From Actinomycetota bacterium (lineage in GTDB: Bacteria > Actinomycetota > Acidimicrobiia > Acidimicrobiales > Acidimicrobilacustridaceae): 42,775 nucleotides of DNA. Shown here piece after piece: positions 7,933 through 15,931 of this stretch. The DNA lies in contig JACPNV010000056.1 in the NCBI GenBank assembly GCA_016185305.1, forward strand, positions 1 through 42,775. The letters are read 5' to 3'. Positions within the stretch are counted from its first letter, which is position 1. Each line of letters opens with the position of its first letter. The notes beneath the pieces are model-generated. The model ran no database searches. It worked only from the letters and a program-made list of their open reading frames with translations, and was not told the DNA's origin. Both the position numbers and the translations under genes were made by a program.

Positions 7933-9165
7933 TCAGACGCGATCGAGCGAGAGCATCGAGATGGCGTTGCCGCGCAGCACCTTGTAGGCGGTCTGCTCGT
8001 CGAGACCGGCGACCAGCTTCTCCGCGTACTCCTTCGAATAGGGCCACGTCGTGTCGGTGTGCGGGTAGTCCGTCTCGAAGCAGATGTTGTCGGGTCCCAC
8101 CGACTCGAGGTTGGCGAGCCCGTGGCGATCGGCGGTGAAGCAGCCGAAGATGCGCCCCCAGTAGTACGTCGACGGCGGCTCGGGGATGCGCTCGCGCGTG
8201 TGCATCCAGGCGTCGTGGTGCTCCCACACGGTGTCGGCTCGTTCGAGCGCGTACGGGATCCAGCCGATCTGGCCTTCCGAATACGCCAGCTTCAGCTCGG
8301 CGAACTTGATGAGGTTGCCGGAGAACAGCCAGTCCGCCATCGACGCCATGGCGTTGTTGAACGCGAGCGTGCCGCCGACGGCTTCGGGTGAGTCGGGTGA
8401 CGCGGCCGGCATGGTCGACGACGATCCGACGTGCATGCAGATGGTCACCGCGTTGTCGTTGCACGCGGCGAAGAACGGGTCCCAGTAGCCGGTGTGGATC
8501 GACGGCAGGTCGAGTCGAGTCGGGATCTCCGAGAAGCACACCGCGTGCACGCCCTTGGCCGCCATCCGCACGATCTCCTTGCGGGCCAACTCGACATCCC
8601 ACAGCGGGATGATGCAGAGCGGGATGTTCACGCCGCCCGACGGCTCGCACCACTCCTCGACCATCCAGTTGTTGTAGGCCTCGACGCAAGCGAGCGCGAG
8701 GTCCATGTCGGCGGCTTCCTTGAAGGTCTGTCCGCAGAACCGCGGGAAGGTCGGGAACGGCAGCGACCCGTCAACCCCGTTGAGCTCGAAGTCTGCGACA
8801 CGTGCATCGCGGTCGTAGCACCCGGGGCGCATCTCGTCGTAGGTCACCGGCGTCATCTCCATGACCGTCCGGTCGAAGCGGGCCAGGTCGCCGTCTGGCG
8901 TCGCATCGAGTGGGATCGCCACGAACCGCTTGTGGACGTAGATGACCTTGTCTTCGAAGATCCAGTAGTCGCCTTCCATGCCATCAGGGTCGACAACGTT
9001 GGTGTACTTCGCTCCCGGCTTGTGCTCGAACGGCGCCCACCTCGCTCGCTCGACCCGAGGCCCCTTCCCGCGGTACTTGGCCGGGAGCCACGTCTGCCAC
9101 ACATGCGGTGGTTCGACGACGTGATCGTCGACACTGATGATCTTCGGAACGTCCGGCATGCTCAT
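7933..9165 (-). CDS. Amidohydrolase-2 (ACMSD-like) family metal-dependent hydrolase
   Basis: A 410-residue TIM-barrel hydrolase or decarboxylase. The first-strand metal motif is SVDDHVVEP (residues 11-19), the Asp/His variant common in the large actinobacterial branch. A barrel His occurs in TICMHVGSSS and the terminal metal Asp in FETDYPHTDTTWP. Members act on aromatic or acyl substrates; the exact reaction cannot be read from sequence. The ATG at 9165 has GGGGGA about 9 bases upstream; a second ATG two codons on is also possible. It stands alone on the minus strand behind a palindromic operator at 9193-9214, so it is probably controlled by a dimeric repressor. Confidence 0.88.
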   Translation of the reverse strand: MSMPDVPKIISVDDHVVEPPHVWQTWLPAKYRGKGPRVERARWAPFEHKPGAKYTNVVDPDGMEGDYWIFEDKVIYVHKRFVAIPLDATPDGDLARFDRTVMEMTPVTYDEMRPGCYDRDARVADFELNGVDGSLPFPTFPRFCGQTFKEAADMDLALACVEAYNNWMVEEWCEPSGGVNIPLCIIPLWDVELARKEIVRMAAKGVHAVCFSEIPTRLDLPSIHTGYWDPFFAACNDNAVTICMHVGSSSTMPAASPDSPEAVGGTLAFNNAMASMADWLFSGNLIKFAELKLAYSEGQIGWIPYALERADTVWEHHDAWMHTRERIPEPPSTYYWGRIFGCFTADRHGLANLESVGPDNICFETDYPHTDTTWPYSKEYAEKLVAGLDEQTAYKVLRGNAISMLSLDRV

Positions 9166-9192
9166 TCGCGCGTTCCCCCATGTGAGAGCGGA

Positions 9193-9214
9193 AATCTGAC
9201 GCTCGTGTCAGATT
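9193..9214. promoter_or_regulatory. Palindromic operator upstream of the amidohydrolase gene
   Basis: Perfect 8-base arms AATCTGAC (9193-9200) and GTCAGATT (9207-9214) separated by 6 bases, 28 bases upstream of the amidohydrolase ATG. The form suits a TetR- or MarR-type dimer. No regulator gene is adjacent. Confidence 0.65.
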
Positions 9215-9310
9215 AGTGCGAGGGGGCGTGGCGAGCCAGACCACAGCGGCCACGACGAGGTTGCCACTGCTCGAAATCCCGGCGGCGTTGTTCGTCGCCT
9301 GCCCGCAGGC

Positions 9311-9443
9311 TCATCGCTCGGCGTGTCGTCGGAATGTGGCGAAGGCGACGTTTGGTGAGCCAATCGTCCCGAGCAGCGTCGCGTTCGACAGGGTGGCGTG
9401 AGTGAGGTTGGCCGCGCCCGTGTACGCGTTGCGCTGCGACGCA
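9311..9443 (-). pseudogene. Pentapeptide-repeat protein fragment
   Basis: In one minus-strand frame ending at the TGA 9311-9313, the translation contains AYTGAANLTHATLSNATLLG, three to four units of the A(N/D)LxxA pentapeptide pattern, followed by about 20 ordinary residues. No start codon precedes it in frame, and upstream it runs into the overlapping secreted-protein gene in another frame. It looks like the tail of a lost pentapeptide-repeat gene. The rest of the 9215-9444 gap shows nothing else I recognise. Confidence 0.35.
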
Positions 9444-9444
9444 C

Positions 9445-10086
9445 TCAGCCCGTGAAGCGCGGAACGGCCACGACGGCGGCGGGCGCGGACACGTTCGACG
9501 CCGGCTGCGTGGTGGGCGACGCGGCTGGCTGGGTCGTGGTGGATCCGGCGGCCAGCGCCTCCTGCGCGGTCTTCGGGCAGGTGCCGTAGTCACCGACGCA
9601 GGTGTCGAGCACCGTGTTCTGCCCGCCCCGATCGTTGCGCGCCACGTCGCACCGGTACAGCAGGAAGAACTCGGCGTTCGTGGCCACCGGCGGCGCCGCG
9701 CCGAGGGTGACGTACACCGCGAGGATGGTGCCTGCCGGGGGTTGGGCCTGACCACCGCCCCGCTGGGAGCCGGCCTTGGTGAGGATGTACTCCGTGCCGT
9801 CATAGGTGGGCCCGTACACATCGCTCTCGAACGTGTCCAAGACCGTTCCGGTCCCGGAGGTGAAGTTCACCGTCTGTCGGTCGATGCTGCCGCCCGTGGT
9901 GTAGTTGATGTTGACGTTGCCTCGCTCACAGGTGGCCGAGATGTCGAGGGCGACGCTGTTCGCCTCGACGATCGGCGACGCCGAGGCCGGTGCCGCCTGG
10001 ATGGAGACGAGGACGACGGAGGTGACGATGGCGATGACGATCCACCGGGAGGCTCGGCGGGTGCGGGGGTCAGTTGCAGCTCTCAC
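9445..10086 (-). CDS. Secreted hypothetical protein
   Basis: A 213-residue protein with a Sec signal (Arg-rich start, hydrophobic stretch IVIAIVTSVVLVSIQAA, cleavage near APASAS at about residue 37). The mature part is Thr/Gly-rich and probably beta-structured, with Cys residues in ATCERG, YRCDVA, DTCVGDYGTC, and ends in an Ala/Thr/Pro low-complexity tail. No known family is recognised. The GTG at 10086 has GGAGGG 7 bases upstream and lies 17 bases inside the preceding gene, so the two are coupled and probably act together outside the cell. Confidence 0.75.
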   Translation of the reverse strand: MRAATDPRTRRASRWIVIAIVTSVVLVSIQAAPASASPIVEANSVALDISATCERGNVNINYTTGGSIDRQTVNFTSGTGTVLDTFESDVYGPTYDGTEYILTKAGSQRGGGQAQPPAGTILAVYVTLGAAPPVATNAEFFLLYRCDVARNDRGGQNTVLDTCVGDYGTCPKTAQEALAAGSTTTQPAASPTTQPASNVSAPAAVVAVPRFTG

Positions 10087-12889
10087 CGAGGACCCTCCAT
10101 CCGAGAATGCCGAGGCGACCGCTGTCGTTCAAGGTGCCGTCCGGGTTGATCGGTATCGGCCCGGCGAAGGCACCATAGCCCTGCGAGTTGACGCCGCTTG
10201 GAGCGTTGGCCGGGCTCTGGTCGTACACCCGAGCGATCGGGACCCGCGGCATGAACAACGTGTTGGGGTCGAACCCCACGTTCTTGTCGAGCAGGGCCTT
10301 CCATGCCGAGTCGCCCTTGGTGTCGGAGCCCTTGCACGAGCCGTTCAACACCCGGTACTGGTAGCCGTACTGGCAGGGCCCATCATCGATGCCCGGCACG
10401 CAGGTGTCGGGCATCTCGTACGCGATGCCGTAGCCGTCGGACACGCGGCTGCGGAAGCCGTCGCTGCAGCTCGCGGTCTCGTTGCCCACTCCGGGTCCCG
10501 GACCCCTCTTCATGTTGGAGCAGTAGCCCACCCTCCAGCCGCCCGAGCCGTCGCTGCCGGAGCCAGCCGCCAGCTGCTGCCAGGTCCAGACGTAGCGCTG
10601 GTTGGTCACGAAGCTGAGCGTCTGGTTGAAGTTCATGGTGATGGGTCGGGAGCTCGAAGGATCCTGGAACACGAGCGGACCCTGGATGGTCATCTGCCCC
10701 ATCGCGCCCAGCAGCCCGGCATCGTTGATGAGCTGGCCGTAGGCCGTGCTCAGGAAGTTGTAGGCCGTGGTGAACGAGCAGTTGAGCGCGGCGTCGAGGT
10801 TCTCGGCGGTCTGGTTGATGGCTCCGGTCGGGTTGGCCTTCAGGGCCGAGCTCGCGGCCATGCCGGCGCCGAGCAAGGTCAGGCCAGCGCCTGTCGCTCC
10901 CGCCACCGGACCGGAGACCGCACCCGAGGCGACGATCGCTATCACGCGCAGCAAGTTGAGGACGACGGCGGCGACGGACTGCGACTTCCCGGCGAAGTAG
11001 GCAGTCGCGATGTCGCTGGCGTTGTCGCCCGAGGCAACGATCTGCGCCAGCACGATCAGCTGCTGCATGCTGGTGTTGGAGTTGAAGAGGAACTGCTGGA
11101 TGTTCCCGGCTTGGTAGAGCCAGCCCCACACCTGGTAGTACACGCCGTCCCACACGTCCTGGGGGATGTTGAGCCCGGTCGGCGGATCGAGCTTCTCGAG
11201 GTTGGACAGCGTGGAGGCGACGCCGTTGGGCGTGGACATCAAGAACGTCGGCTCGATCATGGCGTCGCGGATGTTGGGACTGCTCTGCGTGCCGCCGTTG
11301 CTCTGCCACCACGTGTTCAGGTAGCCGTACGCGGCCACCTGCTGGGCCCAGAGGTCGCTCGGGTAGCCGGGCGGTTGCACCGGGTTGTCGGCGGACCAAG
11401 CCGGGAACGCTGCCGACGGCGAGATCCACCCGCCGCTCGGGACACCCCCGGAGAGCTGGAACTGGCGCTCACCGGTGGCGTCCTTGCCGAGCAGCAGGTC
11501 GAGGCCCGGCGCGATGGTCGAGGTCGTGAGCGTGCTGTATCGGACAGGCTGGTCCCACCCGTTGGCGTCGCTGAACTGCGTGTTGGACAGGACCGGCGAG
11601 CCGAACTGGCCGTTCGCTCCGAGCTGGTAGAACGAAACGCCCGTCGAGGAACGAGCCATGAGGAGCCCCGGCTTGCCCGGCGAACCGGCCCCGTCGATCG
11701 TGGACGGCTGGATGGTTGCGTAGTACTGCGGCTGGTTGAACGTCTGGGCGTCGGTGAGGATCGACGGCGTTCCCGCGCTCGGAGCCGGCGTCACCAACTC
11801 CAGCCAGGTGCCGTTCGCGGTCAGGGTCCAGGCGTCGATGCCGTACTGGGTACGCCCGTACACGTCAGCGCGGCCGTCTCCGTTCAAGTCCGTAGTGCCG
11901 ATGGTGGTGTACCAGCTCGGCGTGTTCGTCCACGGCGTGGTGGTGTCGGGCCAGGGACCGTTGCTCGGGGAGATCACGCTCCAGGTGCCGTTGTTGAACG
12001 AGACGACCACCAGGCCGGTCTGTCCCCTCCCGATGATCTCGGCCTTGTCGTCGCCGTTGACATCGGCGAGCCGAAACGTCTCGTAGCGGTCGGGCGCGTT
12101 CCAGCCCGTGCCGTCGGTGAAGATGTCGTTGCCGGGGTCGATCTGCACCAACTGGCTACCGTTCCACTCGAAGGTCTGGAAGCCATTGGGGCCCCGGCCC
12201 ACGACCTCGGCAATGCCGTTGTCGTCGCCGTCCACGTCGCCGGTCATGATCGTGCTGTAGTACGGCGGCAACCACCACTGGGCCCCCGGGACGGTCGAAC
12301 TCCCACCGTTGTCGGCCATGACGCCTGCCGTCACGCTCGTCGACCACGACCCGGGCGACCCGTTGGGCCCCGGGGTGTACTGGTAGACGGCCACGCCGGC
12401 GTACGTGCGCGCGATCAGCTCCTCGGCGGGGTCACTGTCGATGTTCGCCGCCCGCAGGGTCGTGTACATCGATGGATCCCAAAACCCGTCGACCTCCGAC
12501 ATGGTCGGCCCCGCAACTCCCATCGGCAACCACTGGCCCGGTGCGGGAAGTCCGGCGACGTCCCAGCCGGCGTTGGCCGACGCGGCCGCCTGGTAGGGCT
12601 GGCCCCACTTGTAGACCTCCAAGCCCTGCGCGTTCCGCCCCAACAGCTCTTTGGTGCCGTCGCCGTCGATGTCCGCCGTCAGGATCGTCTCGTACTGGGT
12701 GGGGCTCGCCCAGCCGGCCAGGTCACCCCACGCGGGAAGCAGCAGCTGCAGGTCGGCCGGCGGCGGGTTCGAGCAGGGGAAGTTGTCCGATGCCGCGCTG
12801 GCAGGCGTGCCCATACCGGCCGCGACCGGAAGCGTCGCGGCGGCGACAACGAGTGCCAGCACGAGGTTCGTCCGCCGTGTTCGCCTCAC
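10070..12889 (-). CDS. Secreted seven-bladed FG-GAP/VCBS propeller protein with hydrophobic C-terminal module
   Basis: A 939-residue exported protein with a signal peptide (residues 1 to about 33). Residues 60-480 hold seven FG-GAP-like blades at about 69, 145, 213, 272, 329, 393 and 453. Most carry a calcium-loop motif such as DIDGDGTKE, DVDGDD, DVNGDDKAE or DLNGDGRAD; the last two are eroded. Seven blades predict a complete beta-propeller. Residues 500-939 match nothing I know. They include a long Ala/Gly-rich hydrophobic hairpin-like stretch (VLNLLRVIAIVASGAVSG and the following GAGLTLLGAG, about residues 655-700) and a Cys-rich end. The GTG at 12889 follows GAGGGAG. The downstream secreted-protein gene overlaps its stop. 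Adhesion or membrane interaction is possible but unproven. Confidence 0.85.
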   Translation of the reverse strand: MRRTRRTNLVLALVVAAATLPVAAGMGTPASAASDNFPCSNPPPADLQLLLPAWGDLAGWASPTQYETILTADIDGDGTKELLGRNAQGLEVYKWGQPYQAAASANAGWDVAGLPAPGQWLPMGVAGPTMSEVDGFWDPSMYTTLRAANIDSDPAEELIARTYAGVAVYQYTPGPNGSPGSWSTSVTAGVMADNGGSSTVPGAQWWLPPYYSTIMTGDVDGDDNGIAEVVGRGPNGFQTFEWNGSQLVQIDPGNDIFTDGTGWNAPDRYETFRLADVNGDDKAEIIGRGQTGLVVVSFNNGTWSVISPSNGPWPDTTTPWTNTPSWYTTIGTTDLNGDGRADVYGRTQYGIDAWTLTANGTWLELVTPAPSAGTPSILTDAQTFNQPQYYATIQPSTIDGAGSPGKPGLLMARSSTGVSFYQLGANGQFGSPVLSNTQFSDANGWDQPVRYSTLTTSTIAPGLDLLLGKDATGERQFQLSGGVPSGGWISPSAAFPAWSADNPVQPPGYPSDLWAQQVAAYGYLNTWWQSNGGTQSSPNIRDAMIEPTFLMSTPNGVASTLSNLEKLDPPTGLNIPQDVWDGVYYQVWGWLYQAGNIQQFLFNSNTSMQQLIVLAQIVASGDNASDIATAYFAGKSQSVAAVVLNLLRVIAIVASGAVSGPVAGATGAGLTLLGAGMAASSALKANPTGAINQTAENLDAALNCSFTTAYNFLSTAYGQLINDAGLLGAMGQMTIQGPLVFQDPSSSRPITMNFNQTLSFVTNQRYVWTWQQLAAGSGSDGSGGWRVGYCSNMKRGPGPGVGNETASCSDGFRSRVSDGYGIAYEMPDTCVPGIDDGPCQYGYQYRVLNGSCKGSDTKGDSAWKALLDKNVGFDPNTLFMPRVPIARVYDQSPANAPSGVNSQGYGAFAGPIPINPDGTLNDSGRLGILGWRVLGESCN

Positions 12890-13043
12890 CGATGTCTCCC
12901 TCGTGCTTTGATCGCTGTTCGCCCGCGCCTTCGCTTCGTCGAGGTTGTGTCCCGTGCTGACCCCGTCGCGGCCCGAGCAATCTAACCCACGTTCGGTCGC
13001 GAAAACGAGCGGCTTGCCGTAACACCCTGACGGCCAAGCCCTC

Positions 13044-13664
13044 CTACTCAGAGATGAGCTGCTCGCGCTCGGTCGGCACGCCGACTGAGGTCTGCCTCAG
13101 GTCGATCGTCGTCTCGTCCTCGTACCGCGATGGCCGCGGGACGAGTGCGCCAACGACTCCGCCGCCGACGGCCGCTATCAGGCCAATGCTGTAGGCGACG
13201 AACGTGGGCCAGAACGAACCCGGTTGTCCAAGCGGAGTCTGCCGGTTGGCCTGGTTCAGGTTGGTGAGCGGGAGCGCAGCGGCGAACCCCAGCACCACAT
13301 AGACGGCGAGCAGCCCGCCGCACATGGTCAGGCCATTCATGAACCCCGCGAGCGCTCCGTGCCGGCCGAAGAAGCCAGCGAGCAACCCACCGATCAGGAA
13401 CGAGCCGATAAGGGTTGCGGCGTTGAGCCACCCGATGTTGTCCGCAAACCACGAGTAGCCGCTCGAGTAGGCCAGCGCGTTCCACAACGTCGCGCCGATG
13501 ACCGTCACGGCAACGGAACCCGCACCTCCAGCAACGATGCCCCGCCAGTTCAGCATCGGATGTCCCGCCTGCATCACGCGCGGTCGGACTGCCATCGGCT
13601 GACCAGGAGGTGCCTCGGTGGGACGAACAACAGCGCGGGGTTGGTAGGGAGTCTGCGTTGCCAT
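13044..13664 (-). CDS. Four-helix integral membrane protein, function unknown
   Basis: A 206-residue protein with a Pro-rich cytoplasmic N-terminus (about 35 residues) and four hydrophobic segments at about 41-63, 78-100, 104-128 and 153-176. It has small-residue motifs such as FLIGGLLAGFFGRHGALAG. The charged C-tail is about 30 residues. The ATG at 13664 has an excellent AGGAGGA ribosome site. It resembles small actinobacterial membrane proteins of the YrzE/TIGR04086 type in layout only; I cannot assign a function. It lies upstream of the secreted propeller gene on the same strand, with a 154-base gap that suggests a separate promoter for that gene. Confidence 0.8.
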   Translation of the reverse strand: MATQTPYQPRAVVRPTEAPPGQPMAVRPRVMQAGHPMLNWRGIVAGGAGSVAVTVIGATLWNALAYSSGYSWFADNIGWLNAATLIGSFLIGGLLAGFFGRHGALAGFMNGLTMCGGLLAVYVVLGFAAALPLTNLNQANRQTPLGQPGSFWPTFVAYSIGLIAAVGGGVVGALVPRPSRYEDETTIDLRQTSVGVPTEREQLISE

Positions 13665-14012
13665 CGGCGGGTCCTCCTGTCTGAGATCAACGGTTGTCGG
13701 TTGTGTTCCTCTGGGGAGTCGTTCCTCTGAACGATAGAGACCTACCCGGTCGTGACAGGAGCGATGCGCTCAGTTGGACGGCACGTGAGCAATTGCAGTT
13801 GCCCGACGGTCCTCGGAAACGGCGAGCTCCGTATTCGAGTTTCACGCGCAGGCCGACAATGCGGCAGCAGCGCTCAACCAAGTGGGCATCATGGCCACGG
13901 TCAGCTATGACCCGTTGCTGGACTTCAGCACGAACGCGTCACCGAACGCCTCGACCAGCTCCCCGCGGCACTCGACCACGGCGGGTTGGATACGTAATCG
14001 GCCATGAGCCGT
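13665..14012. other. Gene-poor gap, possible decayed coding fragment
   Basis: No convincing complete gene. On the plus strand at about 13795-13925 one frame reads like coding sequence (VFEFHAQADNAAAALNQVGI), and a neighbouring frame continues with RLDQLPAALDHGGLDT up to about 13999. That would fit a small gene broken by a frameshift, but I do not recognise a family and there is no clear start. Nothing else is seen. Confidence 0.3.
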
Positions 14013-14513
14013 CTACCGGGCCGTCAGCGCCGGAGCATCATTCGGCCGGCTGTCGTTGATCGCTTCGGCAATGATCGCGAGCCGCTGCCGCGTCGCGAAC
14101 GGTGCTGAGTATCGCCCAAACGTCGGCACCGTCACTCGACTCCCCTCGGCCGTGACGAGAACGAGTTTGGGGATCGGCCGACCGATGCGAGCGACACCCG
14201 GGACCACCTCCGCACGTTCGATCTCATCCCAAGTGAGCATCCGGTTGCGAATCGCCCCACGCAGCGAGACGCCACTCGACGAGACCCTTGCCCCGGAGCG
14301 AAGAAGTCGGACAGCGAAGAACTCGTGCGCGATGAGGACTGCGACGACGAAGAGCCCGTACCAAACGCCGAACGACCTGTCGCCGACGACGAGCGCGGCA
14401 CACACGACAGGCACGAGGACGAGCAACATGGCGGTCGCGATCACCACTGCTGGCCACCAAAGAAGATGGACGACGCTGAATGATCGGTAGGGGCGTTTCC
14501 GGCCGGCAGCCAC
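14013..14513 (-). CDS. Membrane protein with PH-like C-terminal domain
   Basis: A 166-residue protein with two N-terminal membrane helices (about 17-42 and 48-68) followed by a short beta-rich domain containing VSLRGAIRNRMLTWDEIERA and later strands VPKLVLVTAEG-like and VTVPTF. This layout matches the two-helix plus PH-domain proteins common in actinobacteria. The role is unknown; probably membrane-associated. The GTG at 14513 has no clear ribosome site, so the start is uncertain. A 15-base palindrome lies just upstream. The gene stands alone between a gene-poor gap and the tRNA. Confidence 0.7.
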   Translation of the reverse strand: MAAGRKRPYRSFSVVHLLWWPAVVIATAMLLVLVPVVCAALVVGDRSFGVWYGLFVVAVLIAHEFFAVRLLRSGARVSSSGVSLRGAIRNRMLTWDEIERAEVVPGVARIGRPIPKLVLVTAEGSRVTVPTFGRYSAPFATRQRLAIIAEAINDSRPNDAPALTAR

Positions 14514-14529
14514 AGCGCCAGCGTACGTA

Positions 14530-14544
14530 CGGTTCGTCGAACCG
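14530..14544. promoter_or_regulatory. Short palindrome upstream of the PH-like membrane protein
   Basis: Seven-base arms CGGTTCG and CGAACCG around a single T, 17 bases upstream of the GTG start. It could be an operator or a chance GC-rich palindrome. The rest of 14514-14739 shows no gene. Confidence 0.3.
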
Positions 14545-14700
14545 GCCCGACGCTTACGGAGCGCTCACTTGCTAGAGATCGTGGACGCGAGCTTCCGACC
14601 CCACGGAGTCGGCAAGTCGGCGGCTCGCCGCTAAGGGAGGCGTGCGCACTGTGATGGACGGACTTAGCACAACGTATGGCCCGCTGCCGAGAATCAATGC

Positions 14701-14720
14701 AGGCACTGCGTGAAGTGCCT
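14701..14720 (-). terminator. Hairpin 3' of tRNA-Thr
   Basis: A perfect 7-base stem (AGGCACT/AGTGCCT) with a 6-base loop begins 20 bases past the tRNA 3' end on the minus strand. It is placed as a terminator would be, followed by the mildly T-containing GCATTGATTCT. Confidence 0.45.
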
Positions 14721-14739
14721 CCTGACCTGCGCTATCTGG

Positions 14740-14813
14740 AGCCCGAGGTCGGACTCGAACCGACGACCTGCTGCTTACAAGGCAGCTGCTCTGGCCAACT
14801 GAGCTACTCGGGC
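14740..14813 (-). tRNA. tRNA-Thr (anticodon UGU)
   Basis: The reverse complement folds into a full cloverleaf. The acceptor stem is GCCCGAG/CTCGGGC, the D-arm GCTC...GAGC and the anticodon stem GCTGC/GCAGC, with loop CTTGTAA giving anticodon TGT. The T-arm is GTCGG TTCGAGT CCGAC, with discriminator T. There is no intron and CCA is not encoded. It reads ACA codons. Confidence 0.95.
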
Positions 14814-14941
14814 ACTTGGGTGGAGAGGTTGCTCCGCGCAGCATGTTACGGGCGAGGGCTGCGACCGGCACGAATGATCACACGCGCGGGCGGGCCCCCA
14901 CACACGACTCGATTCGTTCGGCCCCGAACCTCTCGCCACCA

Positions 14942-15718
14942 TCAGGCGTAGGTGCGAACCAGCTCGAGCACTCGATCGGCTCGGTCGCCGGCCGTGACCG
15001 ACGTTGACTCCGGCGGTGTCATGCGGCGCGCGGCGAGGCGGCACCAGTCTCCGGCCGGGCCCGTGATGGTCACCTCGGCGTCGTCGTCACCGAATGACCA
15101 GACGTCTCCGTTCGGTCCGGCGAGACGGAGCGCGACCGATGGAGCATCTTCACCGACCCGGCCGAACGCGTACGGAAGCGTGCGCCACGCAAGCCGAGCG
15201 ATGAAGCGCAAGCGATCGGTATCCGGCACGGGATCGCCCAACGGCTCGCGGATGTCCATGCTGTGGATCCAGTGCTCGGACAGCCGGGTCGTGACCAGCG
15301 TGCGTGCAGACAGCGGGACGGCGATCCAGTTGAGGCGATCGCTTGGCCCGGCGTTCTTGAAGCCTTCGAGTCCTCGGCGATGAGCGACCCGCCAGCGCTC
15401 GAGTGCCTCAAGGGGATCATCGGGCCGCTCGGCCACGACCGCAGCGTCAGCCAACGCGTCCACGGTCCCTCCGATGGCGGAAGCTGCCTCGGCGACGTGC
15501 TTCGCAAACGGCCGTCCCGCGCCGCCTTCTTCGAACGTCGCCACGACCGACTCTTCGGTCTGCGCGAGGTGCAGGACGACATCGGCCACAGACCAGCCTT
15601 CGCACGAGCTCGGATGCTGCCATTGCTCGCCATCGAGGGACGAGAGGAACACATCGAGCGCCGCCCCCTCTTCCTCGAACGCCTCGACCACGTCGTCCAT
15701 CGGGTTGATCGTACGCAT
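14942..15718 (-). CDS. Maleylpyruvate isomerase family / DinB-type mycothiol-dependent enzyme
   Basis: A 258-residue protein of the actinobacterial TIGR03083-like group. The N-terminal DinB four-helix bundle carries CEGWSVADVVLHLAQTEE (metal His) and later RLSEHWIHSMDIREPLG, where His residues complete the metal site. The C-terminal third (about 175-258) is the usual small alpha/beta domain with GPAGDWCRLAARR. Relatives use mycothiol as cofactor for isomerisation or thiol transfer; the substrate is unknown. The ATG at 15718 is preferred because GCGAGG precedes it; an ATG six codons later is the alternative. It is divergent from the anchored Ig-like protein, with a 213-base shared upstream region. 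Confidence 0.85.
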   Translation of the reverse strand: MRTINPMDDVVEAFEEEGAALDVFLSSLDGEQWQHPSSCEGWSVADVVLHLAQTEESVVATFEEGGAGRPFAKHVAEAASAIGGTVDALADAAVVAERPDDPLEALERWRVAHRRGLEGFKNAGPSDRLNWIAVPLSARTLVTTRLSEHWIHSMDIREPLGDPVPDTDRLRFIARLAWRTLPYAFGRVGEDAPSVALRLAGPNGDVWSFGDDDAEVTITGPAGDWCRLAARRMTPPESTSVTAGDRADRVLELVRTYA

Positions 15719-15883
15719 CACCTCGCCCGCACTGACACACCGACAGCGACCCGAACGCGAGCCCAACGCTCGTCGCTGTCGACCGCTGCGCGCGTGACCT
15801 TGCCCGCGGGCGAGATCACACACGGCGGGAAGGCGACTGCGGTCACAGCGCGTAACCAGGCGTCCGTCTCACGTCTGGAAGCC

Positions 15884-15907
15884 CGTAGCCGCAACTCCGT
15901 GGCTACG
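15884..15907 (+). other. Inverted repeat in the 5' region of the Ig-like protein gene
   Basis: CGTAGCC (15884-15890) and GGCTACG (15901-15907) can form a 7-base stem with a 10-base loop, ending 24 bases before the ATG at 15932. It may be a leader hairpin or an operator. The rest of 15719-15931 shows no gene. Confidence 0.3.
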
Positions 15908-15931
15908 CCACATGACCTTGGGGGAGGCCCA

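Noticed and set aside
9905..12985. 1026-residue plus-strand open frame opposite the propeller gene
   Set aside because: It is rich in Arg, Val, Gly and His with no domain pattern; the minus strand has a signal peptide, repeats and a ribosome site.
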